Assembly: GCA_038503035.1 (NCBI GenBank)
Contig: JAVSML010001013.1
Coordinates: 62,001 to 126,000, forward strand
DNA: 64,000 nucleotides
Direction of reading: 5' to 3'
Source: Crocodylus rhombifer
Taxonomy: Eukaryota; Chordata; Crocodylia; Crocodylidae
Below, one piece after another: positions 44,869 to 56,644 of the stretch (position 1 is the stretch's first letter; every line of letters begins with the position of its first letter). Made by a program: the position numbers and the translations under genes. The notes under the pieces are model-generated. The model was not told the origin of the DNA. It searched no databases and worked only from the letters and a program-made list of their open reading frames with translations.

Positions 44869-45254
44869 CAGTGGTCTCCAACCTTTTAAAGTAGGAAATT
44901 ATCTTTGGCATTTAAAAGCAGCTCAAGCTCTACTATGCACCCCCACCCCCCCAACCCGCAAGTAAGTCTGTGGGGAAGGAAAGGAAGGAGAAGATTGAGG
45001 CAGGGGGAGAACAAAATATTTGGGGGCTTGCCTCCCCAGCAGGTAAGTCTCATGGGGCCCCACTCAACTTACCCCTGCTCCTGCCTCTGTCCCTCACCGC
45101 AGGGGCCTTTTCCCTCCCCCACAGACTGACCTGCTGGGTGAGGGCACTCAGCCCCCCACCCCAGCCTCAGATCAACTCAACAAGGCTCTGAGATCTACCG
45201 CAAAAGGCTATGAGATGCACCGGTGCATCGAGATCCATTGGTTGGTGACCACTG
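44869..45254. mobile_element. Non-autonomous hAT element, 386 bp, with TSD
   Basis: Left end CAGTGGTCTCCAACC; right end reverse-complemented CAGTGGTCACCAACC (14 of 15). Flanks GCTCAGAG (44861-44868) and GCTTAGGG (45255-45262) match at 6 of 8. The right subterminal part holds GATGCACCGGTGCATCGAGA, a small palindrome. No transposase. Confidence 0.8.
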
Positions 45255-45317
45255 GCTTAGGGAAGCATGTCTAGAGTAAATTGATTCAGCCTCAGGTTGG
45301 TTGACTGTCTGTACTTA

Positions 45318-45888
45318 GCCATTTTTACTTCACTTCAGTCATAAAAGAAATTGGGCTATTTTGGCTAATGAATACTGCAGTAAGCCAGAGGGCATTTGTG
45401 GGTGTGTATGTATATACCTCCACCATAACTACCACATGCATATATTCAGCCATCCACCTGGATGGAATTAAAATTTATCCCCTATGAATAGGCCATATAC
45501 TGCCAAACACTGAAGGAGGTTTGCAGTTGGATGATATATTTGAAGGCTGGACATCGACTTAAAAGTAGCAGAAGCAGTGTTTCTATTTCTACTCACACTG
45601 TGTACTTCCAGGCATCTACTATGTGCAACAGAAGAATGCCTGTGCAGCTCAAAGTCGTTATAGACTCAGCACAACATTGAGCGCAGAGGAGCTTAAGTTT
45701 GAGTTGTTTTAACAGGCTCTTGCTACACACACACAGAAAGTCTAAATAATGGCTACCCAGGAAGACAGTAGTATTGCACCATCAATGCCTCAACAGACTG
45801 CAGGTACCTCAGGGCCTTTCACTTAATAGAAATGCCTCAGTAAAAAGGGAGGCGACTAGTTATTTTTTTAGTTGAAAATGTTTTGATC
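45318..45888. other. Unique sequence
   Basis: Nothing recognised. Confidence 0.4.
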
Positions 45889-46498
45889 TCCATCCTTGGA
45901 AAATTTTAAGACCCAGCTAGACAAAGGGTTGGCTGCAATCATCTAGTTGGGGATGGTCAAACTTTGAGCAGGGGGTTGAACTAGATGACTCTTGAGATAG
46001 GGACAGACATTCAAAAAGCCCAAACCTGAATTGATTCAATCTTTGCAGGTTAGTCTAACCTGGCTAGGCTGAACTGGTTTGCAAGTACAGACATTCCCTC
46101 TGAATGGAAGAAACACAGGTACATGCCTGCAGTGGCTCAGGATTACGCTTGCACTCTCCACCTGAGCTCAAACTAGGGAACAAAGGGGCAGGACCAGCCC
46201 TGCTCTGGAGCAAACAGCACATCTCACGGCTGCAAGCATGTGGGTTTCTGGGGGACTCTGATTTAATTTAAACCAGGAAGGGGTTTGAAACAGATATTTC
46301 ATAAATCAGTTAAGTCTGAAACTATATTCAACCAGGTTTATCTCAAATCAGTATCAGCCATTTTCAAACTTATTTGTGTGCACTGAACGTTTGTTCTGTT
46401 ACAGGTTTAAACCAGTTTCTGATCACTTAAACTGGTTTATGTGTAATGTCTGTCCCTAGCCCTGAGGTCCCTTCCAAACTTCATTTTCTATGATTCTA
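45889..46498 (+). mobile_element. CR1 3' end, plus, split by a DNA element
   Basis: Left part 45889-45997: TTTAAGACCCAGCTAGACAA, GAACTAGATGACTCTTGAGA. Right part 46464-46498: GAGGTCCCTTCCAAACTTCA, then TTTTCTATGATTCTATA. Joined, these give the ordinary CR1 3' end, so the element at 45998-46458 inserted after the CR1. Confidence 0.9.
45998..46458 (-). mobile_element. TAGGGACAGA-family DNA element, copy 2, 461 bp
   Basis: Perfect 14-bp terminal inverted repeats TAGGGACAGACATT / AATGTCTGTCCCTA. The flanks TCTTGAGA and GCCCTGAG are compatible with a decayed ~8-bp duplication of the CR1 target (TTGAG / CTGAG). It lies in the opposite orientation to copy 1. No coding. It could be hAT-type by TSD length, but that is uncertain. 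Confidence 0.85.
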
Positions 46499-47214
46499 TA
46501 AAGAGACCCTGACAGTGAAAAAAAAAAAAAAAGCTGACATTCACATCATACATATTTTCTTTTCCAACCAGTCAAGACCAGGATTTTTACAGCAGCTGAG
46601 GTAAGGCATCCAAATCTCACTGGAAGTCAATATGAACCGAGTGCCTAACTCCCTTAGTTCACTTTGCTGCTTAAAACTAAGAGCATTACACATCCAGTGC
46701 ACTTGTCCCTTTTTATATCGTTTGCTTAAAGACGACGGTGATGAAAACCCAGTCCCGTTTTTGTTTCTAGCTGGCGGTGCTCAGGTGATAGCTGCATGCT
46801 GCAGGGTTTTGGCATATGGAACAACCAGCTGTCTTTGAAGGTAAAGCCAATATTATTCCCTGAGTAAGAAAAAAGCCTTGCAAGTGAAGCTGAATAGTGG
46901 CTCTTGTGCTAGAAAGCTAATATCTATAGCAGCAGTACTCAGCCTTGGTGAACTGGAGTGCCACTTCATCACTGAATGGAACCACAAGATAATCACCCTG
47001 ACATTGCACTGTTCTGTTGCATCATTTTGACTCAGTGTCATGGTATATTGATACATCACCATAAAACATTGCCAGGCCTCAGAACAACAAATCAAGAGGA
47101 GAAACAGGAACCTGGTCATTCTTACATAAACTATCCTTTATGTGCCTGCTGCGAGCCACCATCCTTGTTTTCTGCCTACTGAGCAGTAACAACTTGACAG
47201 CATTCTTCTTTCTT
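46499..47214. other. Unique sequence
   Basis: A-run near 46519-46533. No gene recognised. Confidence 0.4.
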
Positions 47215-47290
47215 GGGGGGCCTCATCCAAACCACATTGAAGTCAAGGGAAAGACTCCTATTAACTTTGATGAGTTTGGGATCAGATCCT
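47215..47290. repeat. Old palindromic interspersed repeat
   Basis: GGGGGCCTCATCCAAACCAC, ATTGAAGTCAAGGGAAAGAC on one side and TTAACTTTGATGAGTTTGGG, ATCAGATCC on the other form an imperfect palindrome of the CATTGAAGTCAATGG type. Compare 5503 and 59138. Confidence 0.55.
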
Positions 47291-48405
47291 ACAGCTGGGA
47301 GAATAGCACAAAGCATTTGGGAACATTAGTCTGAGTCTCTAATTACTGTTTTATTTTTTCCATGTTTGTTCCCTCTTGTTCGCACAATTGTTTAGGTAAT
47401 AGCTAGTTTGGACCAAATATCAGTATTCACATTTGCAGTGTTCTTGTGTGCAACCCTAAGTATCTGCTATTTGTTGTCTCTCACTCTCCATTGGAGTTGG
47501 CTGGAACATTTCTTGCAGAGTGCAGTTTTGATACAAGAAGGGTAATATTTCTTTTCATGAAAAAAAAAAAAAAAAGCATGGGTTTTGCACCAGCTGCAGC
47601 CATCAGTGATTGCTCATTATCTTTCCAGCTTAAAGAGAAGGATTTCAGAGGGAGTTTGGGGCCCAGTGCATGCAGGTGTTACGGTAACTCCCAGGCATTG
47701 CTCGGAGTTGGGTCCAGGAGGATGCAACCCTGCAGTTGCACCCCCCCCCCCCCCCCCTTTTTCCTTTGTAATGCAATAAGCTCTTCCCCCCCCAGTTTGG
47801 CAGAGGACAGCTTTTTGGGGTAAGGGTGTTTGTATGTGTGTGTGTATGTGTGTGGTGGGGGGGATAACAGGGGCACAGAGCAAACAGGAAGGTGGACTGA
47901 CCTCCACTACTGCTGCCCCTGACCAAGCCCAGCATCTTACATAGTTTCTCCCTGTATTTGGAGGCCCAACAGCAGGCAAAGGAAGGAGAGGACCTTCTTG
48001 CCACCACTGCTGACCCAGGCATGGGGGAAGCTGCAGGGCTGCTCCTACCCTACTCTTGCTGGGGGGAGCAGGGAGCAGTTTCAGGGGATGTCAGGCTCTG
48101 CTGGGGACAGAGACAACAGGAGGTCCCCCCTTCCACCCCGCCCCCTAGGTCTGCTGGCTTGGAGGTACCAGCTGTGTACAATGGCTGCATGTACAGCAGT
48201 GGTGATGGGTGGTCCCCCTGTTTTTGCATCTGCTCTCTGCCCATGCTCTGGGTGCCCCTGCAGGTCCGGGGGCTCCAGCCACACCTCACCCCACTCCCCA
48301 CGGTTAGGCTGCAGCACCAATGGCAACTTTTTAAATCGTTCCAAAATCCTGGACTCAATTATGGAGCTACCAATCTGCATTTTCAAGTCCAAAACACATT
48401 AGCAG
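47291..48405. other. Unique, partly GC-rich sequence with homopolymers
   Basis: A-run near 47561-47575, C-run of 17 at 47741-47757, TG/GTGT tract at about 47835-47853. 47960-48320 is GC-rich but CpG-poor, with overlapping frames on both strands that look like composition artefacts. Confidence 0.4.
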
Positions 48406-48500
48406 GCCCTAGGTGACCTGCCTCGGGGGATGGTGACAGGGGCAGGAACTGAATTCAGGCCTCTCATGTCCCCGTCCAGTGGTTTAAACAAATGCCTCTC
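48406..48500 (+). mobile_element. MIR-like SINE fragment
   Basis: GGAACTGAATTCAGGCCTCT, CATGTCCC and CCAGTGGTTTAAACAAATG resemble the MIR segment 'GAACCCAGGTCTCCTGACTCC..AGTGCTTTAACC'. Confidence 0.45.
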
Positions 48501-51500
48501 CCTGCTTGCTCATGTGAGCTATGGAGTTTAGGACGAATACTGCTAAAAGTGCAAGCCGTCCGTTTTTTACAGTGAAAGGGAGCACTCAAGGCTCTCACGC
48601 GTCAAAACACAGAACATGCTGAAAAATGACATTGGCATGGGCCGACCTCAGCATCCAGTCTAGTTAGGGTGAATTCTTTGAAGCAAAGGAGCATTCAACA
48701 TTACTCAGTTTCCTAGCAGATGAAAAAAGCCTGCAAGGGACAATATCTCTGCCACTTAACATTTTGTTTAATAAGATCCACCCCCTTCTTTCTTGTCATA
48801 TTTAATCTATTTACCTCCCATAACCCCTCCTTCCCTCTTCCCCACTTCTTAAACTATCTCATCTGTTCAGATTGTTACAAGAATCTCTTTTTTGCTTCCT
48901 TTCTCTGCCTCTCTGCCTTTGCAAGCTGAGGTGGGGAAAAAAATGAACGGATTGGGTAATGTTTGCCACATCTCTCTTCTCAGAAAGTATCACTGTTTGT
49001 GCTGAGGAACAGGCACTCAGGGAGAGATTTTGTGACAGTATGAACAGGTATGAGAGAAAGAACAACCAACTTGACGCAAGGAAACAGCCAGTCCTTTGGA
49101 GGTGGCTGATGTTAGTGGCCATTATGTAACATGCCAGCCAGCAACACTGAGTTAAGTGGACTTCTGTGAGCATAGTGCATCACATCGTCCATGTCCTACC
49201 CTGAGCAGCATTGCTGGGAAAATATTGGATTGCTTTTAGTTCAATATAGCTAACATAAAATACTGTGGGAAGGAGGGGGACGGGGGGTAAGGACATGCAA
49301 CTCAGGTACAAATGAAAAAGATTTTGTTCAATATTTATTGTCTCTGTTCTTTCTGACCCAAGCGTTAAGAATCTGGTTTCATTTTCAGGGTTTTTAAGCC
49401 ATTGCTAATCTTTTTGTTTGTTTGTTTCCCTCCAATGTAGGTCAATTTTTAAATGAAAAATACTGTTTCAGAAAATGTTGGAGTGTAAAGCTTTGGCATT
49501 TCTGGAATATTTCATTTTGAAGAACCACTTCCCACCCACATCTATTACTAGTTTAAACAGACTGTCCTGAAGAAGATTGGATTGTCTCCTCCTGAGTGGG
49601 GGTGAGCTCAGCAGAGCATTACATGAACGTGGCTACCCTACTTCTTGTTCATGAAGTGGTGGGTATGGACAAGACCTGTCCATGGAGGCTATCCCAAACT
49701 GTTCACACCTTCCTGTTCCCTAGAACATGAACCAACATTCAACAAAACCATTATACCATCTCCCATCGTCCTTGCAGCACATCTCCTTACCTCTATCTTC
49801 CTGCACTCACAGGAAATGATGGCTCTCCAAGATGACTTGGGCATTGCTTAGCATCCTCCCAATTTCCTTGAAGTCCTGTGTAGTCCATGAAGCATTCTGG
49901 AAATCGCTGTTGTTACTGCCCATTGACATCCTCAACACTGGAGTCTTGCCCACCAACTCCAGGAACCTAGCCCATCTTAAAAGTACATCTCATGACCCGG
50001 CTCCCGAGCAGGACCTCTCTTAGTAGGCCTCCTTGTTTGTTCTCCTGGGTTGATCAAAAAAAAAAAAAAAAACCAACATCCATAGGTATTCAGATCTTCA
50101 GACATATCTTCTACACTTTCTGTGCTGCAGATCTGCACAATTTTAAGTGTGTGAAATTCTTCCTGGTCCTTTCCTCTCTGTGAGTCACAGCTAGCCCAAC
50201 CTTGTCTGCCTCTGTCAGACCCCTGCCTGATCCCTGATGCCCTTTTAACACCACCTATAGGTCTTCTAGCTCCAAGACCCACTACCTCTTCCTTTCAAGG
50301 GGAAGAGGAACATTTTGGGGGGGTTCTTTGATCCCACTTACATATTTTTTGGGGGTTCTCCACGACCCCGGTCTACCTGCCATCCCATCCCATCCCATCC
50401 CAGGGCTGGCTCTAGAGGCAGCTGCAGCATTTTGAAGCATTCCAGTCAGGACCAGCACAAGGATGTGTGTTCCCTGGGTGAAACATTTATTTTTTCCAAG
50501 CACTCCCCAGTGCATTTTATTTGGAAACATTTCAATTATATCTATGTTGGGGTATGAGTGCAGATAAAAGCCATGCCTTTTTGGATGCAGCATGTACTGC
50601 AGTATAGTTGCAGGGTAGAAGGTGAATTGGTTAAAGGGATGCACAGTTTTCACAAGGAGATATAGCTCCAGTGATAGGGGGAGGGAGAGGGACTGTCTCA
50701 AATGTACTCAAAAGATTCAAAGCTGTGTGTCTGTATGGTATCATCTGAATGTAATTTGAGTGGCTCACTTCTAATCTAGCTTGGGCTATGATGATAACAG
50801 CTTCAATTTATACAATCAGAGCTCATTGCTGAGCGACTTTTCTTTCTCCTACATCAAAGGTAATTATTATTTTTATAGTTCAATTAGCAAACATTACATT
50901 TCTGTTTTCCTTGCAAAGATGGCACCACCTAATTTAACAATAGCATACTTATCCCTGATGTCCTCTCTGGGACATGATGTTATTATAATAGACTTCTCTG
51001 GACATATTGATACTCTGGAGCAACATTTTTTTTTTTTTCCAATTTGTACCTTTCAACCCCTTTCCTTTAATTTTACACTAGCAGGACAATTTGCTTACTT
51101 TCTTTTATAGCTTGCATATTTTTTTAAAAAAATTATAAAGTACTTTGCATCAGGATTGTGCTTTTAATACTTTTTTTGTTACTCTTGCTGGCTAGGGAAG
51201 GTGAAAAACTGTGTGTCTTTGGAACTAGAGCAGGGCAAGAGACAAGTTTCCTGTCTCAGAATAATTGATGAGATTTCCCAAATGTCCCTATGCTGCTTAA
51301 GATGAAACCAGTTATTTCCATTTGTGAAGGGCAAAACCAGAGCAAAAGGAAGTCTCACAGGAGCCAGGGCTTAGGGTATTTATCATGGGCTATTGAAGAC
51401 TGATCCTCAGGTCCCTGCATTGCCTACCAAAGACCTCAGGTGAACTCAGGTGAGCATCCTAACAACCAGACTACAGATATAATCTCTTTTTCACCCACTA

Positions 51501-51684
51501 CATGCAAACTTATTTAATCAAATTACTTTTGCAAAGTGGGGCAGCTCTAGCAGGAGAGATCACAACCAGTCCCAAGAGAAGCACTGCTTCTTGCAGAAGA
51601 CTCAGGTCCTTTCACCTGAATTGGGCAAAGTCTTGAGCATCCCTGTCCTATATCCTAAGTCAATATAGGAGAACAAGAAGCAGT
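48501..51684. other. Unique sequence, no gene seen
   Basis: Homopolymer A-run at ~50057-50072, T-run at ~51027-51038. 50780-51000 is AT-rich and complex (CATCAAAGGTAATTATTATT, GTTCAATTAGCAAAC) and may be regulatory. 49440-49530 has TTTCATTTTGAA words typical of AT-rich MITE debris. Confidence 0.35.
50380..50401. repeat. (CCATC)n microsatellite
   Basis: Four pentamer units. Confidence 0.9.
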
Positions 51685-51940
51685 GGTCTCAAGTTGCAGC
51701 AAGAGAGGTTTATGCTGGATATGAGGAAAAATCTCTCTCACTAGCGGGGTGGGGAAGCACTGGAACAGGTTATCCAGAGGGATGTTGAAAACTCGATCCT
51801 TGGTGGTTTTGAAGATCCAGGTAGACAAAACCCTGTCTGGGATGATCTAGTTGAGGCTGGAGCTACTCTGAGTAGGGAGTAGGACTAGATGTGACCTCTT
51901 GAGGTCCCGTCCAACCCTCACTTTCTATTATTCTACAAGT
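51685..51940 (+). mobile_element. CR1 3' end, plus orientation
   Basis: AGTTGCAGCAAGAGAGGTTT, AAGCACTGGAACAGGTTATC, GGGATGATCTAGTTGAGGCT and GAGGTCCCGTCCAACCCTCA with a final TTCTATTATTCTAC. Sense CR1 3' region, complementary in type to the minus copy at 2950. Confidence 0.92.
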
Positions 51941-52269
51941 TAAAGCCCTAACCACCAGGCTTGCATGAGTTTGCTTTACTCTCATGTTTAACCAGAGATT
52001 TTATCCACAGTTATCAAATCCCTTTTCAAGGAAAGCTTAGTGGCAAGCAAGACATTTCCAAGGAAAATGTCTGCTGTGATGGAACTGCATTTTAGGAAGA
52101 AAATGGATTTGGTCAAAAAAGCCTCAACCAGCTCTATATGAATTGGCCATTTCCTCATTCTTCAGGCTCCTAAGCTCTAAGTAATCTTAAAATAATTCTT
52201 ACATTCATTCATCAGCCCCATGGGAGAGTAGGGCTCTTGTAAATAATGTATCTGCTTCAGACCTAAGGA
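51941..52269. other. Unique sequence
   Basis: Nothing recognised. Confidence 0.4.
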
Positions 52270-52400
52270 AAGATACCCTGTGCCTGAAAGCTTGTCCAAA
52301 ATATCTCCCAACTATTCAGTTGGCCCAGTAAAAGTCACTGCCTCCAAAAGATCCTTGCCTCTCCTTATATTTCCAGGATCATCATGGCTGCAACATTACG
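52270..52400 (+). mobile_element. Penelope-like element 3' tail, solo
   Basis: AGATACCCTGTGCCTGAAAG, CTTGTCCAAAATATCTCCCA, TCAGTTGGCCCAGTAAAAGT and ATCATGGCTGCAACATTACG match the tails at 12440 and 60050 (reverse). Confidence 0.65.
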
Positions 52401-55224
52401 CCGACACTACTGCTCCCAGGGAACGGCATTTTGAACCCTTTCTTTTCTCTTCCGCAGCCAGACAAAGCTTCCTCCTTCCTTCCCTTTGTTGTGACACAAG
52501 CAAGATATTGTTCTCTTATCTGACAGACCAGTATCACGTTGGCAGTGCCCTCACCCTTAGGCTTTCACAGAGTGGCTTTAAGTAAGCCTTCGTCAGGTTC
52601 CTTTGGAGCACGCTTGCATTGATTATGCACAATTATTTCCTTGCATCGTGCCCATTCACCTCCCCACATCAACCCCCACCCAAGTGATTTATTACCATCT
52701 AAATTGTTCCTAGCAGAAACCTGTTTGTCACTGTCACATGTGCAAGCGGCAGATGTGAGTATCTATATGATCGGTGTGCGTGTGTGCGAGCCCGAGCAAC
52801 TCCGGGGGTAGGCAACTGTGTTTAGAATCACGGATGTTTCACGTCTTTTATTAACTCCATCTCATCCATGCCACTGGAGCCCCACCACCCTGCTTCACCT
52901 TATGGGTTTTTTACTGTCTCAGGATGACAAAAAATCTCCATTTCATTGGTCTGCTCAACCTCCACCCATGCAAAGCCACTGCTGAGGTTCTGCAAGAAAA
53001 AGTGGTTTGTCAGCAGCCCAATGGTTTCAGTAGGACACCGGAAACCTTCAGAAATAACGGCAAGCGCCCTGAAGAAGAGGGGCAGTTGGACTCCTCGGTA
53101 GACGCGATCATTTTAGGGATGTCACTAACCTACTTTGTATCTGCACGGAGAAAGGAGCTCTCTGGTGTTCCTGCTCACTACATGTACAGCCATCTGCAAC
53201 CTTTCGTCTCTACACACCGGGCCGGTTTCCGTATTGCATTTCCCTGGAGGGTACAGTGCAGAAGGGAGGGCCCATCTGGAGGAAATATGGATCAAGGTGC
53301 CTTAAAATCACTGGCTGCTAAACCCTAAGCTGCTTTTGATGACCACGGTAAACCAGACCACAGCCTCTTTTAATTTACAACAGTCTTGCTGGTTGTTGGC
53401 TGCTTCGCAGCCCAGTTTAATGAGCACAAAAGCATGCTAGCCACTCCCCTTCCCTGCAGAAACAGCTACTGCAGGGTGATGAAAGGATTTAGCCGGAGGT
53501 TGCATCATTCCCTATATCATAGACTGGAAAGTTTTGAGAGGTTTTTCTTTCTTCTTCCCCCTCTCCCCTCCCCTCAATGTGCTCAGTTAGCACAGAAGAA
53601 TCGGAGGCTCAGGTGCCTCCTTTATCACTGTTTTCTCTCTCTCCATTTCTAAGTACCAAGTTAGGACTCAGAAGGGAAAGGAGTGAAGATTATGAATTTG
53701 CTTTATAATGAAATAATAAAAAAATGATGAGGCCAACACTTTAAGAGAATTATACTGCAGTTGGCAAAATTCATAGTGTCACATAATGCAAATAAAATGA
53801 CACTTAGCCAATACGTCTACCCTCAAAAATAATGGAGTGGATGCAGTGAGGAAAGAAACAAAGTGATAATAAGCAGGTTATTCAATTCCTCATGGGCCAT
53901 GATTCTTCACTGCCCTGCACCTTTTACTGTTATTTTGGGACACCATTTATCAAACAAGCCATCATGGGCACCAAATGCTACCATCTTGATATGGCAGTAT
54001 GTCACATCCACTCTGCAGATAACAACCTAAGGTTAGAAAATTGGTCTCCTAACATCTTCTGGGTCACATCTTCAACTGGGGCAAAGCAGTATTGTTATAC
54101 AAAAGTCAGAGGAACTACATTAGCTAAGGATCCGATCCTATTATCTGCTTCCTTCACTTGTTTGGGAGTTTTCTTTTTTTCCCCAAGTCAGGGGTGTGTA
54201 TCTCGTTGTTGCTAAAAGTTTTGCTTTCTGATTTGATGGCCTTTCAGCAATCTCCCAGAACTGAGTCGGTGGTTTCAGTCCAGCGAGCACAACGCCAAGG
54301 TTCACATCACACAATTGGCACTAATTGGCACCTTTGTTGGCAGTCTCAGCAGAGAGGTGGAGGACCAAATGAGCTCAGCAACTGACCCGACCTCTTACTC
54401 TGCGAGGCAATCCTTGCAGAACAGGTTTGCTGCACATTGATGGAAAACGTGTGCGCCGGGGGTAGAATTGTGCACAGCTGCTACCGGCTCTGCGCACTGT
54501 ACTTGTTCAGTGGATAAAACATATAGCGAGGTCTTAGCCATCAAATTCAGATGCCAAACTGGATCTAGACCCAAACTTTCCTGATATGCATAAACAGATT
54601 GTATCCACTGTTCCAGCACAGGCCCAACCATAATTGATAGCCACACTCCCCCCCACTCCAAGCTTGTCAATCTGCTAATATTAAATTGACTCAAAAGTAC
54701 AGTAAAACAAAAGGAAAGAGGGAAAAAACCAAACAAACCCATAATTTATAGTAGCATGAAACAAGGAGGAGACTCAACAAACTGGTGGTTTGGTCCTGTT
54801 CTACAGCCAAATACAGAGATTACTGGATCAAACAGAGTATGTCCCTTTTGTTCCAGGAAGTAATTGAGTTTTAACTGGTTTTAATGTACAGATTGCCAAA
54901 CTCTGCTGCCAAGTCCTTGCCGTATAGGAGCAGATGAGGTTCCCTGTGATGGCAGGGCTGAGTTTTACAGGGATTTGGCAACTTCAGCTACCACACAGAT
55001 GACAAATCTTCCGAGAAGGCTCAATATTTCATGGTGACCATGGAGCTGTCCCAGGCATTTGTAGACTCAGCTCATCCTGGTGTTTTTTTTGTGAACTTGT
55101 GTTCAGGCAATCATTAGAAGTTGAGCAAATGGGGATTCTGACTGTGCTGAAAGGTCATTGCTGGAGAGTATTATAAAACAAAAACAGTCACTTTGGAAAT
55201 ATCTGAGAGTCAGGGCTGAAGAAA
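52401..55224. other. Unique sequence, no gene seen
   Basis: A 134-codon plus-strand frame at 52924-53328 is the longest here but has no recognised domain or splice context, so it is not called. The rest is complex sequence without repeats that I recognise; a T/C-rich patch lies at 53540-53575. Confidence 0.35.
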
Positions 55225-55660
55225 TAGCAGTCATCATGGATTTTTTAAAGAATTAACCACATCCAAACAATGTGGCTTCTTTGATAGATTAACTGGTTTG
55301 GTGGACAAGGGGAATGAGGTGCATGCAGCAGTCTGACTTTTAACCCATTCCTATGTGACCTTCTCCTAAACCAGCTCGAAATATAGGGGCAAAATGGAAT
55401 TACAATTAGCTGGATACAAATTTTGGCTGAATGGCTGCAACTAAAGGATCACTACAGATGGACTGGTATTTGAATGGCTGGGAATCTCAAGTGGGGGTTT
55501 AAAGGGATCTGCTCTTGTTTCTGTTCAACATTTTAATGAATGATTAGTATGCAGCAATAGAAAACATACTCATCAAATTTGCAGACGACACAAAACTGGG
55601 TGGGGTCGACAGGATGAAAAATCAAAGGGATCTCGATAAATTCAAGAACTGAGTTATAAA
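55225..55660 (+). mobile_element. Old CR1/L2-like LINE RT fragment, plus
   Basis: Conceptual plus-strand reading shows a pre-core CGFFDRLTGLVDKGNEV segment near 55270-55325, a GLKGSALVSVQHFNE block near 55497-55542 (RT motif B region) and the KFADDTK catalytic motif encoded at 55576-55596, in different frames. Stops and shifts separate them. Much older than the other CR1 copies. Confidence 0.7.
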
Positions 55661-56356
55661 TACAATAATTCAATTACAGCAAAGAGCTGGAGATGGGTGT
55701 TTCAGTAACAAGAATTCACAGATGTTTTGTAACATTATACTGAAGGAATTGGGGACTGGAAGATGGTCTCTCAGAGAGCAGCTAATTAGGAGTCAGTTAA
55801 GTGATCAAGGGTCTGCAGACATTGCAGAATACTCCATAAATTAAAATGCTTTGTCCTCCTCCTTCACATATGCCAGTGATCACTACAGGGGTATTTTTAT
55901 ATTGTAGAGACAGGTAAAAGAAACACAAGATTCCTTTCCTGTAAATCTACCTTTTTTCAATTTCATTGTTCCCATTTCCCCACATTTTTAAATCCTTTTT
56001 GAACAAGACACATGAGCAGCTAAATGAAGTATTGCTTTAGGTCTTTTCCTGATTGGCACAAGTGAAAAATGTCTATGTGCATAAGTTATTAAGGGCGTTC
56101 ATATTTCATCAGATGTTTCTGATCTGTCTAACAGCCCTATACATTGTTCTTTCATACTCATTTAATTTACTAATGAAATTGAAAAATGAAGAGCCTAGTG
56201 GCAGCCTGTAGAGAAATCTCCACTAGCTTGATAAGGAAAACTTTTCATAATAGGCTGCTAAAGACATGGTCGAGTCTGATGAGTCATGTGTTCCTGAGGA
56301 TGATAGTGATAACAGGATTTGCAAAGTTTGATCAACATAACTTCAGATTAAATTAT
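55661..56356. other. Unique AT-rich sequence
   Basis: Nothing recognised. Confidence 0.4.
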
Positions 56357-56642
56357 CATAGACTCATAGAAAATGAGGGTGGAAGGGACCTCAAGATGTC
56401 ACATCTAGTGCAACCCCCTGCTCCAAGCAGGATCAGCCCCAACTACATCATCCCAGCCAAGTTTTTGTCTAGCCAGGTCTTAAACACCTCCAAGGATGGA
56501 GACTCCTTGGGTAACCTGTGCCAGTGTTTCACTACCCTCCTAGTAAGACAGTTCTTCCTTATATTCAACCTCAACTTCCCTTGTTGCAACTTAAGCCCAT
56601 TTCTCCCTGTCCTGTCACGTGCCACCACTGAGAACAGTTTAG
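56357..56642 (-). mobile_element. CR1 3' part, minus
   Basis: TCATAGACTCATAGAAAATG, GGTGGAAGGGACCTCAAGAT and AACCCCCTGCTCCAAGCAGG. A minus-strand frame (56443-56628) contains LRLNIRKNCLTRRVVKHWHR and PSLEVFKTWLDKNLAGMM, the very C-terminus of CR1 ORF2. CR1 sequence stops at 56642 in ACCACTGAGAACAGTTTAGC, where the GC-rich element begins. Confidence 0.9.
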
Positions 56643-56644
56643 CT

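Larger units (their letters stand above)
43492..45317 (+). mobile_element. TAGGGACAGA-family DNA element, copy 1, with nested inserts
   Basis: Starts TAGGGACAGAAGTTACACAT and AAACCGGTTTAAGTGATCAG. These and the following ~250 bp match the reverse complement of the copy at 45998-46458. The end near 45303-45317 (GACTGTCTGTACTTA) corresponds to the family's AATGTCTGTCCCTA terminus. The element is enlarged by a CR1 (44107-44450) and a hAT (44869-45254). No transposase is recognised. Confidence 0.7.

Noticed and set aside
47960..48320. CpG island promoter
   Set aside because: GC content is raised but CpG dinucleotides are few; no transcription start context.
47958..48416. 152-codon plus-strand frame and overlapping minus-strand frames as genes
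   Set aside because: They overlap on both strands in GC-rich, CpG-poor DNA, the pattern of composition-driven open frames; the products are rich in Gly, Pro, Cys and Ser without motifs.
52924..53328. 134-codon plus-strand open frame as a host gene
   Set aside because: No domain, splice signals or codon pattern that I recognise; a frame of this length is expected by chance in 64 kb on six frames.
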